7,110 nucleotides of DNA, from the NCBI GenBank assembly GCA_007120555.1, contig SKNL01000075.1, positions 1-7,110 on the forward strand. Reading direction: 5' to 3'. The position numbers were made by a program, and so were the translations under genes. This DNA is from Balneolales bacterium. GTDB taxonomy: Bacteria; Bacteroidota; Rhodothermia; Balneolales; Natronogracilivirgulaceae. Each line of letters begins with the position of its first letter. Positions within the stretch are counted from its first letter, which is position 1. Shown here in pieces: positions 1 to 6,396 of this stretch. The notes beneath the pieces were generated by a model. The model did no database searches and had not been told where the DNA came from. It saw only the letters and a list, made by a program, of their open reading frames with translations.

Positions 1-309
1 CGGGATACCAACATTGATGATGCCAAAGACGGGAATACCGTCCCCCGAACCATCTCACTTGATCCAAACTACCCAAACCCGTTCAACCCGCAGACGGTGA
101 TCGGATTTGCCATCCCTGAGCAAGGCAGGGTGAGACTGACTGTCTATGATGTACTGGGCCGTGAAATCGCAATTCTGGTGGATGAAATCCGGAGCGCGGG
201 CCGGCACAGCGTCACCTGGGATGCCGGCATTCATTCCAGCGGCTTGTATATCTACCGAATGGAGGCCGGCGGAACGACACTTTCGGACACCATGATGCTG
301 ATAAAATAA
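1..309 (+). CDS. C-terminal part of a type IX secretion (T9SS) cargo protein, cut by the window edge
   Basis: The reading frame is open from base 1 to a TAA at 307-309, giving 102 visible residues; the true start lies outside the window. Visible residues 20-30 read LDPNYPNPFNP. They are followed by a compact beta-rich domain containing VYDVLGREIAILVDE, then HSVTWDA, SGLYIYRMEAGG and a terminal MMLIK. This is the pattern of the Por/T9SS type A C-terminal sorting domain. In known systems the domain directs a protein carrying an N-terminal signal peptide through the outer-membrane T9SS translocon, and it is usually removed as the cargo is released or anchored at the surface. The cargo domain is not visible, so the enzyme or adhesin type is unknown. 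The preceding DTNIDDAKDGNT stretch looks like a linker. The gene converges on the minus-strand PrsW-family gene across an 80-bp gap in which I see no clear terminator hairpin. Confidence 0.9.
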   Translation, partial: RDTNIDDAKDGNTVPRTISLDPNYPNPFNPQTVIGFAIPEQGRVRLTVYDVLGREIAILVDEIRSAGRHSVTWDAGIHSSGLYIYRMEAGGTTLSDTMMLIK

Positions 310-389
310 GGGAACAGATCCCACAGGCCTTGCGTATCGTACCGGTTATCAGACCAGGAGAACTTCAGGTAAAATGGTGACGGATTCCT

Positions 390-1409
390 TCACTTCCCCG
401 GCTCATTCTGCAACAGATAGAGCTGCCACAGATCGGTATTGCTCAACTTCAATAGCGGCTGAATGGCCAACAGGCCTGTCCTGCCGATACTCTTTACAAG
501 AAACGAGAGCTCTGTGAACTGGGACTTCAATTCCGGATCATGCGGCAACGCAAAACCATTCTCCTTCATGATCAGCACCCCCTTGGCCTTGATGGAAAGC
601 TCAAGATAGATACGCAGATAGCAGATCATATCCCCCACAATTTCACCCGGAAACCGTTCCTGAAGGGCTTTCAGGTAACTTCCGATGCGCGTCCCGGAAA
701 TATTGCCAGCCATAAGCATTCTCAGCATTTCCATATCGCTGTCAAGCCCGGTTCCCAACCAGCTGCGAGTGTTTCGCTCGCTTTTTTTAAACACCAGATA
801 CACAACGGGAGGCAATGTACACAGGATCAGCAAGGTGGTGTTGACCGGAGGCAGCAGAAACATGTTGAATGCAGCGTGAATGAGGATGGCCACAGCCAGG
901 CCGGGAAGGAATGTGAAATAAACCGGCCAGGATTTACGGTCCGATACATCCTTGCTTATCATCGCGGCTATGGATGTGGTGCCGCCATGCATCACCGCCG
1001 TGCCAAATCCCCTTACAAACCATGTGAGAAGATCCGTATCCGAAAGCACTCGCATGTAGTACATGTTCTCAATAATGGCGAAACCTGCCCCCACGGCAAA
1101 ACCAAGTATGGCGGCATCTACCATAAACCCGACTTTTTTTGTCCGGATCAGAAAGACAATGAACAGTATTTTCAGGATCTCCTCGGTGACCGGCGCAGCG
1201 AACCTGGAAAACGCAACGCCGCTCATGCCGGTCATGGTGAGCAGCTGGGCATTGAGAAACATGGCCAGGAAAGCAGCAATGGTGCCCGCCAGCAGCGCCA
1301 CAGCGGTTTGCCTCAGCGTTACCAGCTTGAAACTGTCGATCAGTTTCATGCAAAGCAGGAACAGCAGGATCGGCAGGAACGCGATGATTATTTGAAAAAA
1401 AATGTTCAA
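390..1409 (-). CDS. PrsW-family intramembrane metalloprotease
   Basis: A 339-residue polytopic membrane protein. Hydrophobic segments lie at about residues 2-20, 31-53, 70-88, 95-118, 133-150, 163-184 and 187-206, followed by a soluble tail of about 130 residues. The PrsW family signatures are present in order: EExxK at E76-E77-K80 (APVTEEILK), FxxxE at F110-E114 (GFAIIEN), H141 in VMHGG, and H178 in ILIHAAFN. These glutamates and histidines are the expected metal and catalytic residues inside the membrane. B. subtilis PrsW makes the first cut in anti-sigma factor RsiW; the substrate here is unknown. The soluble C-terminus (about 210-339) is longer than in minimal family members and I do not recognise it. 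The start is a TTG. It is supported by AAGGAA nine bases upstream, by an in-frame stop upstream, and by the absence of any ATG or GTG between that stop and the TTG. The gene begins 82 bp after the end of the metalloprotease gene, with no terminator seen, so the two may be co-transcribed. Confidence 0.88.
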   Translation of the reverse strand: MNIFFQIIIAFLPILLFLLCMKLIDSFKLVTLRQTAVALLAGTIAAFLAMFLNAQLLTMTGMSGVAFSRFAAPVTEEILKILFIVFLIRTKKVGFMVDAAILGFAVGAGFAIIENMYYMRVLSDTDLLTWFVRGFGTAVMHGGTTSIAAMISKDVSDRKSWPVYFTFLPGLAVAILIHAAFNMFLLPPVNTTLLILCTLPPVVYLVFKKSERNTRSWLGTGLDSDMEMLRMLMAGNISGTRIGSYLKALQERFPGEIVGDMICYLRIYLELSIKAKGVLIMKENGFALPHDPELKSQFTELSFLVKSIGRTGLLAIQPLLKLSNTDLWQLYLLQNEPGK

Positions 1410-1418
1410 ATCACGGTA

Positions 1419-1424
1419 TTCCTT
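1419..1424 (-). promoter_or_regulatory. Ribosome binding site AAGGAA deciding the TTG start of the PrsW-family gene
   Basis: On the minus strand AAGGAA lies nine bases upstream of the TTG at 1409-1407. The frame upstream of the TTG contains no ATG or GTG before a stop codon, so this purine-rich site supports initiation at TTG. The first alternative ATG is codon 21, inside the first membrane segment. Confidence 0.55.
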
Positions 1425-1491
1425 GGGGGTGAAGGGACAGTGGACAGCACATGTTCATTCAATTCAACCAGTTATTTCAATCGTTCATTTC

Positions 1492-4455
1492 CTATCGCAG
1501 CAATCGCAGTGATACCATCACCTCGTCGCTGCGCCTGCCGGTGTCGTAATCCCAGGCCGAAGCGTATCCAACAGAAAAAGTGGACTCCAGAATGGAGAAA
1601 ACCACCATCCGGACATCCAGCTGTGCACCGGCATTGAAAAAACGCTGCCGGGTTGCTTCATGGTCAAAATTTGTGACAAGTCCGGATCCGAACAGATTCA
1701 GCTGAGCCCAGTTGGCATAATAATTCGTGAAGCCGGCCCTTTTGAACCGGACCGGGGGCAAGGCAAGTTCCGTGAGAAGCTTGCCATAATTGACGCCCCC
1801 TATGCGGTTAAGATCTACTCCCGGGAAAGAATAAAAGGAGCGGTACCGCCTGCTGGGATTGTAATCAATCCAGTTGTTGCCGAAACCACCAAAGTAGAAA
1901 TTACCCAGGGGCTCTTCCCTGGGGGAAAAAGAGACGCCCGTGGATGAACGAAACCATAATGAGGCATGCCGGACCGGCAAAGCAATGCCGTAATCCAGAT
2001 TCTGGTTTATACGGGGGAACAGGCGGCCCTCGACATAGTTGTTGTAGGTATTAAACTCCCATAGGAACCCCTTTTCATGGTCCACGGCTCCCAGGGAATT
2101 GCTCATGGAACGGTATGTCAGGCTGCCGGAAAGGGAAACAAATTCACTGAACGAGGTCAGGATGTTCTGAAACTCGGGAAGCCGCTCAAGTCCACCGTAA
2201 TAGGTGGTCGTGATTCTGTAGTCGAGCGTTCTGTTGATATCTCTGTAAGCATTGTCTTTATACCCCACACCAAGGGCATATCCTTTGCGGCTGCGTCTTG
2301 TGGGGCCAAACAGATCGTAAAAATCCGCACCGTTGTACATTCCGAAAAAATGCCACGCAGATGCCTCATAGAGGAACGATCCGTGCAGATGCTCTCTTGC
2401 CGCCAAACCGGGATGAGGAGAGTAGGAAAGGGTGATTGCCATGGAATGGAGCCTGAGCGGATCGCCCAGGTTCAGCCGCAAGCCACCGGCAGCATAATCC
2501 TTGTATCCCTGGATAACAGGATAAGCGGATACAACGGACAGGCTTCGCAACGGGGAGTAGTCCGAGCGTTCCGTGATCATCTCCTCCACTGGAAATTGCG
2601 CCGGACTGGGTGGGGGCAGCATCCACTTTGTGACCTGGGGGTGCTGCTCCACAATCTCCTGCCCGAGAAAACGGATGGCGCTCACACGCTCAACCGGGTT
2701 GCTTGCTATCCGAACCGGAACGAAACCGTTCCCGGTAAACTCAAAGGCGATCAGTGAATCCCCGCTCACCGGTACCGGTCTGAATAAACCGGACTCGGCA
2801 TTGGACAGCCATCGCATTTGGCGATTTTCAATATCATAGCGGACAATGTTCGACACCCCGCTGTAATAAGTGGACCCGTACAGGTACCTGCCGTCTTTGG
2901 AAAAGGAAAAACTTGAAGGTGAGCTGACCTCGAAATCAAATACTTCAACCGGCTGGAATTTACCGGCCAGTAGTGAGTCCGTACTCATCAGCAGCAGTTT
3001 TTGCTGTCCGCTCACATTGGCGCTGGCGGCACTCAGCCACTTGCCATCGGGGGAAATATCGATATCAAAAAGGTCTTCTCCATAAGGAAGGGAATGGATC
3101 CTGTTCCATTCGTTGTATGGATAGGGAATGCGCACGACCGACACGATGCCGTTGAAATGGCGGATTCCCCAGATAGAACGGTCGACCGGATTAAAGACCA
3201 GGTCACCGGTCCGGCTGTCCTTTATCAGCCGCCGGCTTTTGCCGCTTTCAATGTCCACGGAATAGAGATCACGCCAGCTGTTATTGTCATTGGTATAAAA
3301 GAGGGTGGCTGTTTCGGGATCAAAAGCCAGGGAACTGACAAAATACAAAGCGGATCCCCTGATGTCCGTGACCCGGTTCATGCCGCCTGTGTTCGGATCC
3401 AGTGAGGCGATGTGCGAAACCGTCCCCGGCAAGTCAACAGCGACATAAATTCTGTCCCTTTCTTCATCATAGACAGCTTTCGAAACGCCCCCTAACGGCC
3501 TTCTGGACAGTACCCGTCCCTGTGTCACAGGATTGTTTCGAATCCGTCCGAGATTTTCCTGTTGCCAGCTGTTTTCCCAGGCAATCCATTCAGACCATTT
3601 TTCATCCATTGAAGCGCCGTATACCCGCTTGAACTGCCGGGCATACGACCGCCTGCTGTCATCACTTCGTGAAACCCACAGCAGCAGCGACTCGGGACCA
3701 TGTTTCATGGACAGGTAGGACATGAAGCGGGTTCCGTACATGTAGGAGTTGGCACCGACTTGAAAATCGACGGTAGTGCCCTCCGACTCCAGGCCTATGG
3801 CATCATAGATATGTGCGGAATCCCTTACCATGGTACGGAATACCATTTCGTCATAGGCGCCCATGACCCGGCCAATGCCGCCGGACATCCATGTTGTCAT
3901 GTACTCGGCAATACCCTCATGATACCAGCGGGGCGAATAAATCCGGGGGTTGGTCAGATAGCTGTACAAAACTGAAACCGGATCACTCCGGTCCGGATAC
4001 ACTTTCCCCGCAAACACTGTTCTGAAAAAACGGTCGGATCCCGATGGTTTGTCCTGGGCAATGATATGGACCAGCTCGTGATTCATTAGCACGTTAATAC
4101 GCTCGTTGGCCGGATTCGTCTCAAAAGCATAATGGAACGGGGCTATTCCCATCAGGATGATGTTGTTGGGTACAGCCGATGCCCCGCCATTGGCAAAATC
4201 CCCAAAGTCGGACATGATAAGCACTACCGACTCACGCATTTCATAGCCAAACTTTTCCTTGTGGAACCGAAGCGCATTGGAATAACTCCTTATGGTATGA
4301 TTGACGAGATATTCATGCCCGAAGTTATAATAAACAAGATGCAGATCATCGGTCTTTACAGACTGGAACTGGGCCTGGACACGGCCGTACAATCCTGCGA
4401 TCAGGATTGTAAACAAGACACAGTATTTCAACAAGTATTTGCAACGATTCACCAT
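1492..4455 (-). CDS. Exported HExxH metalloprotease (peptidase MA-like) with TolB-like beta-propeller and predicted outer-membrane beta-barrel
   Basis: A 987-residue protein. Residues 1-28 form a signal peptide (KYLLK, then a hydrophobic core, ending VQA) with probable cleavage after A28. Residues about 30-300 resemble the peptidase MA-like gluzincin fold: H126-E-L-V-H130 is the zinc motif, and W177-Y-H-E180-G-I-A-E184-Y supplies the likely third zinc ligand E180. Residues about 315-600 contain PD40/TolB-type propeller blades, such as ISPDGKWLSA (467-476) and SKDGRYLYG (519-527). Residues about 640-987 show alternating aromatic and hydrophobic strands (for example LGVGYKDNAY and YGGLERLPEF) and end in VMVSLRLLR, which fits an outer-membrane barrel. 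The whole protein resembles large Bacteroidota proteins often annotated as TolB-like or biopolymer-transport proteins. The active site is intact, so it should be an outer-membrane-anchored peptidase; its substrate is unknown. The ATG is preceded by GGGAG at seven bases. It has its own leader after an upstream terminator, and the PrsW-family gene follows. Confidence 0.82.
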   Translation of the reverse strand: MVNRCKYLLKYCVLFTILIAGLYGRVQAQFQSVKTDDLHLVYYNFGHEYLVNHTIRSYSNALRFHKEKFGYEMRESVVLIMSDFGDFANGGASAVPNNIILMGIAPFHYAFETNPANERINVLMNHELVHIIAQDKPSGSDRFFRTVFAGKVYPDRSDPVSVLYSYLTNPRIYSPRWYHEGIAEYMTTWMSGGIGRVMGAYDEMVFRTMVRDSAHIYDAIGLESEGTTVDFQVGANSYMYGTRFMSYLSMKHGPESLLLWVSRSDDSRRSYARQFKRVYGASMDEKWSEWIAWENSWQQENLGRIRNNPVTQGRVLSRRPLGGVSKAVYDEERDRIYVAVDLPGTVSHIASLDPNTGGMNRVTDIRGSALYFVSSLAFDPETATLFYTNDNNSWRDLYSVDIESGKSRRLIKDSRTGDLVFNPVDRSIWGIRHFNGIVSVVRIPYPYNEWNRIHSLPYGEDLFDIDISPDGKWLSAASANVSGQQKLLLMSTDSLLAGKFQPVEVFDFEVSSPSSFSFSKDGRYLYGSTYYSGVSNIVRYDIENRQMRWLSNAESGLFRPVPVSGDSLIAFEFTGNGFVPVRIASNPVERVSAIRFLGQEIVEQHPQVTKWMLPPPSPAQFPVEEMITERSDYSPLRSLSVVSAYPVIQGYKDYAAGGLRLNLGDPLRLHSMAITLSYSPHPGLAAREHLHGSFLYEASAWHFFGMYNGADFYDLFGPTRRSRKGYALGVGYKDNAYRDINRTLDYRITTTYYGGLERLPEFQNILTSFSEFVSLSGSLTYRSMSNSLGAVDHEKGFLWEFNTYNNYVEGRLFPRINQNLDYGIALPVRHASLWFRSSTGVSFSPREEPLGNFYFGGFGNNWIDYNPSRRYRSFYSFPGVDLNRIGGVNYGKLLTELALPPVRFKRAGFTNYYANWAQLNLFGSGLVTNFDHEATRQRFFNAGAQLDVRMVVFSILESTFSVGYASAWDYDTGRRSDEVMVSLRLLR

Positions 4456-4462
4456 AATCCGA

Positions 4463-4467
4463 CTCCC
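4463..4467 (-). promoter_or_regulatory. Ribosome binding site GGGAG for the metalloprotease-barrel gene
   Basis: GGGAG on the minus strand lies seven bases before the ATG at 4455-4453. It supports this start, which also gives a well-formed signal peptide. A TTGACT hexamer lies upstream (4508-4503), but no convincing -10 box sits at the right distance, so no promoter is called. Confidence 0.55.
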
Positions 4468-4530
4468 AATTCACGATCTGTGAAAATTTTATTGTTTTTT
4501 GCAGTCAATGCTGGAATTAATCGAGGCGGA

Positions 4531-4548
4531 TGCGCCCCGCCGGGCGCA
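4531..4548 (-). other. Small GC-rich hairpin between the terminator and the metalloprotease gene
   Basis: Seven-base arms TGCGCCC (4531-4537) and GGGCGCA (4542-4548) enclose a four-base loop. On the minus strand it lies just after the terminator T-tract and about 75 bp upstream of the next start codon. It has no U-run of its own. It could be a secondary terminator stem or a structure in the leader of the following gene; the sequence does not decide. Confidence 0.35.
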
Positions 4549-4560
4549 CCAACAACAAAG

Positions 4561-4592
4561 AAAAGTACCCCGGTCCCCCGGGGTACTTTTTT
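4561..4592 (-). terminator. Strong, probably bidirectional intrinsic terminator after the repeat-rich anti-sigma-like gene
   Basis: A perfect 13-bp inverted repeat, AAAAGTACCCCGG (4561-4573) and its complement (4578-4590), surrounds a four-base loop. Read on the minus strand, the stem is followed by TTTTCTTTGTTGTT, giving a U-rich tail. Read on the plus strand it is followed by six T. It lies about 70 bp past the TAG stop at 4660-4662, so its main job is probably to end the sigma/anti-sigma transcript before the metalloprotease gene. Confidence 0.85.
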
Positions 4593-4659
4593 ACTTGGTT
4601 TATCCCTTATAATGAAGGGTTGGGTTATATCCTTTCAGGAACCTGTCTTTATCCAGGCC

Positions 4660-6132
4660 CTACAATTCGAAGTTAATGGTGGCTACGAATCTATGGAAAT
4701 CCGGGTTGGCCATCAGTCTGTTGAAATCCGGGTTGGCCATCATGTTGCTGAAATCGACACTCGCAAGGAGGTTGTTGAAGTCAACCGTTGACATCAGCCT
4801 CTGGAAATCCGGGGAAGCCATAATTCCAGCGAAGTCAGGACTGGCCATCAGCCTGCTGAAGTCGACATTGGCAACAAGGCGCTGGAAATCGACGTTGGCG
4901 GCAAGACGGTGAAACTCAGGATTGGCCATCAGCCTGCTGAAGTCGACATTGGCAGCAAGGCGCTGGAAATCGACGCTGGCACCAAGGCGTTGAAAGTCGG
5001 GACTGGTCATCAGATTTTGAAATTCAACACTGGCAACAAGACGTTTGAAGTCCGGCGTGGTCATCATCCTGGCAAAATCAGGGCTGGACATGAGCCGGTT
5101 GAAATCCACACTGGCAGCCAGCTGCTGAAATTCGGGACTGGACCTGAGGTTTGAAAATTCCGGATTTTCCATAAGCCGGTTAAAATCCGGATTGGCCATC
5201 AAATTGGAAAAATCGACATTCGCTGCCAGCCGCTGAAACTCGACACTGGCTGTAAGCCTCTGAAAGTCCACATTTGCCATCATCATCTGAAAATCGGGAC
5301 TGGCCGCCAGCCGGTTGAATTCGACATTCGCAAATAAACGGTTGAAGTCGACATTCGCAAACAAGAAGTTGAAATCAGGGCTTGTCATCAGTCGATTGAA
5401 TTCAGGGTTTGTCATCAGCCGGTTGAATTCGACATTTGCAAACAGATGGTTGAAGTCGACACTGGCTGACAGATTCTGAAAATCGGGACTGGCAAGAAGA
5501 CGGTTGAAGTCGACACTGGCGAACAGCTGCCTCATATCGGGGCTTGCCATCATGTTTACAAAGGTTTCATTGCTGGCAAGGGTCTGCAATTCACCCGATG
5601 CAACCAGTCGCTGAAAAGAGTCGCTCTGAAGCAACTGCTGCATTTCCGCATTATCAAGTGCTATATCGGCCCCGGTCATCTGAGTGCCGCGGTAACGTTC
5701 GGAACGCTCCACGCCATCCGTTCCAATGGTACCCGAGACATTTTCAGTCTCCGGCTGGCCGAAATCCGCTGTTACAATGATTACCAGCAAAACCACTGCT
5801 GCTATTGATGCTATTACCGCTGCCGTTTTTCCTGTAAAGAAGTTCGATTGTGACATGACTGCCTCCGCATTATGTTCATATGTATGGTTATCCTGCTTTC
5901 TTATTGCTGATTCTTCAAGCTCTATTCCCTTCCTGACAGGATCCGCCAGTGATTCAGGAAGTGTAATTTCCGATTTCATCCGGTCCAGCCGCCGGGACAG
6001 ATGCTGCAGATCCTCAAGCAACTCCCTGACCTTCTCGTTCTCCTCCAGAATCGCGTGCAACTGGCGGCTCTCCTCCGGGGTGTTAACCCCGTCAATTTCA
6101 CCGTGAATTAATTTGATGATCCTGTCTTCCAT
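4660..6132 (-). CDS. Putative transmembrane anti-sigma factor with Cys-less ASD-like N-terminus and long nonapeptide-repeat extracytoplasmic domain
   Basis: A 490-residue protein in three parts. Residues 1-52 are predicted helical and follow the layout of zinc-type anti-sigma domains: IIKLIHGEIDG, then TPEE, then a helix where the family has CxxC, then LLEDLQHLSRRL. The CxxC is replaced by E-N-E-K-V-R (31-36) and no Cys is present. Residues 53-102 are a charged linker. Residues 103-122 (TAAVIASIAAVVLLVIIVTA) form one membrane span. Residues 123-159 are a polar linker. Residues 160-490 are almost entirely nine-residue repeats, described in the next entry. The expected topology is N-terminus in the cytoplasm and repeats in the periplasm. 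The gene follows the ECF sigma gene on the same strand, which supports an anti-sigma role, although the 264-bp gap is wide for such pairs. No strong Shine-Dalgarno is seen before the ATG; GAGAT is the best candidate. I know of no named family with this repeat. The anti-sigma call is inferred from domain layout and position. Confidence 0.7.
   Translation of the reverse strand: MEDRIIKLIHGEIDGVNTPEESRQLHAILEENEKVRELLEDLQHLSRRLDRMKSEITLPESLADPVRKGIELEESAIRKQDNHTYEHNAEAVMSQSNFFTGKTAAVIASIAAVVLLVIIVTADFGQPETENVSGTIGTDGVERSERYRGTQMTGADIALDNAEMQQLLQSDSFQRLVASGELQTLASNETFVNMMASPDMRQLFASVDFNRLLASPDFQNLSASVDFNHLFANVEFNRLMTNPEFNRLMTSPDFNFLFANVDFNRLFANVEFNRLAASPDFQMMMANVDFQRLTASVEFQRLAANVDFSNLMANPDFNRLMENPEFSNLRSSPEFQQLAASVDFNRLMSSPDFARMMTTPDFKRLVASVEFQNLMTSPDFQRLGASVDFQRLAANVDFSRLMANPEFHRLAANVDFQRLVANVDFSRLMASPDFAGIMASPDFQRLMSTVDFNNLLASVDFSNMMANPDFNRLMANPDFHRFVATINFEL
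4663..5655 (-). repeat. Coding tandem repeat: 36 nonapeptide (27-bp) units plus a partial 37th
   Basis: Residues 160-490 of the putative anti-sigma protein divide without gaps into 36 nine-residue units and a final seven-residue unit ATINFEL. The first five (for example DNAEMQQLL, QSDSFQRLV, ASGELQTLA) are degenerate. From the sixth (ASVDFNRLL, residue 205, base 5520) onward the pattern is strict: position 5 is Phe in all 32 remaining units, position 4 is Asp or Glu in all but the last, and position 3 is Pro (15 units) or Val (16 units) with Ile in the last. Position 2 is usually Ser or Asn, position 7 mostly Arg or Asn, and position 8 mostly Leu. The S/N-P-D/E start looks like a helix cap followed by a short amphipathic helix. 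Because units are 27 bp, the antisense frames also stay open and give false repeat proteins on the plus strand. Confidence 0.95.
4843..4980 (-). repeat. Recent 81-bp (three-unit) duplication inside the nonapeptide array
   Basis: Bases 4843-4899 and 4924-4980 are nearly identical at an offset of exactly 81 bp, or three repeat units. The first 31 bases match perfectly, then one mismatch, then 20 matching bases, then one mismatch and four matches. In protein terms, units of the form VDFQRL-x-ANVDFSRLM occur twice. Elsewhere the units differ at many synonymous sites, so this copy is comparatively young. Confidence 0.8.
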
Positions 6133-6301
6133 AGTTATCTCATTTTATATATGATGGAATCAATTTCTTGTTTCTGCTATAATTACACGCAAGATGAACA
6201 AAAGTTGGTAAAAAAATTTCAATCTTTTCAAATGACCAGAAATTCCCATGCACCGGCACCACTAAATGTGCAGTACGGTCGCCTTTGCCGAATCCGCAAT
6301 G

Positions 6302-6349
6302 CTCCCGGCTGACGGCACCCCCGGTTACCAGCATCCCCGGCTAACGGCA
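6302..6349. repeat. Three tandem 16-bp GC-rich units in the sigma/anti-sigma intergenic region
   Basis: Plus-strand units are CTCCCGGCTGACGGCA (6302-6317), CCCCCGGTTACCAGCA (6318-6333) and TCCCCGGCTAACGGCA (6334-6349). Units 1 and 3 differ at three positions; unit 2 is more diverged and contains the palindrome GGTTACC. They form a GC-rich island in the 264-bp gap (6133-6396), whose other half (about 6140-6240) is AT-rich. In the rest of the gap I see no convincing gene, terminator or promoter. The role of the repeats is unknown; operator or simple slippage repeat are both possible. Confidence 0.7.
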
Positions 6350-6396
6350 CCCCGTCCGGCAATGGAGTGAGACGTAGAGAGACGGCAATTCCGCAG

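Noticed and set aside
310..389. Possible terminator between the convergent first two genes (GGGAACAGATCCC at 310-322)
   Set aside because: The stem is only four base pairs and has no T-run on either side.
540..1637. Plus-strand open frame of 365 codons
   Set aside because: It lies opposite the PrsW-family gene, has a His/Gln/Arg-rich composition with no domain, and runs on into the next gene's antisense. The minus strand carries clear catalytic motifs.
2077..2757. Plus-strand open frame of 226 codons
   Set aside because: It is antisense to the barrel region of the metalloprotease gene and has no signal peptide, motif or ribosome site.
4480..4508. TTGACT hexamer as -35 box of the metalloprotease gene
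   Set aside because: The hexamer 17 bp downstream is TTTCAC, a poor -10, and no Bacteroidota-type TAnnTTTG is present.
4132..4791. Plus-strand open frame of 219 codons
   Set aside because: It spans the antisense of two genes and reads straight through the strong terminator hairpin.
4676..5154. Plus-strand open frames with repeats such as LLKSGLAI and AEVDIGS
   Set aside because: They are the antisense of the 27-bp coding repeat. A repeat length divisible by three keeps other frames open and repetitive without being genes.
4663..5655. CRISPR array or RTX calcium-binding repeats as explanation for the 27-bp periodicity
   Set aside because: There are no conserved repeats separated by unique spacers, and the nonapeptide lacks the glycine/aspartate pattern of RTX. 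The periodicity is explained by a coding repeat.
6140..6334. Minus-strand 64-codon frame between the sigma and anti-sigma genes
   Set aside because: It has no recognisable domain, no proper ribosome site, starts inside the 16-bp repeat, and shows mixed hydrophobic/basic composition without a pattern. A real small gene is not excluded, but the sequence does not support it.
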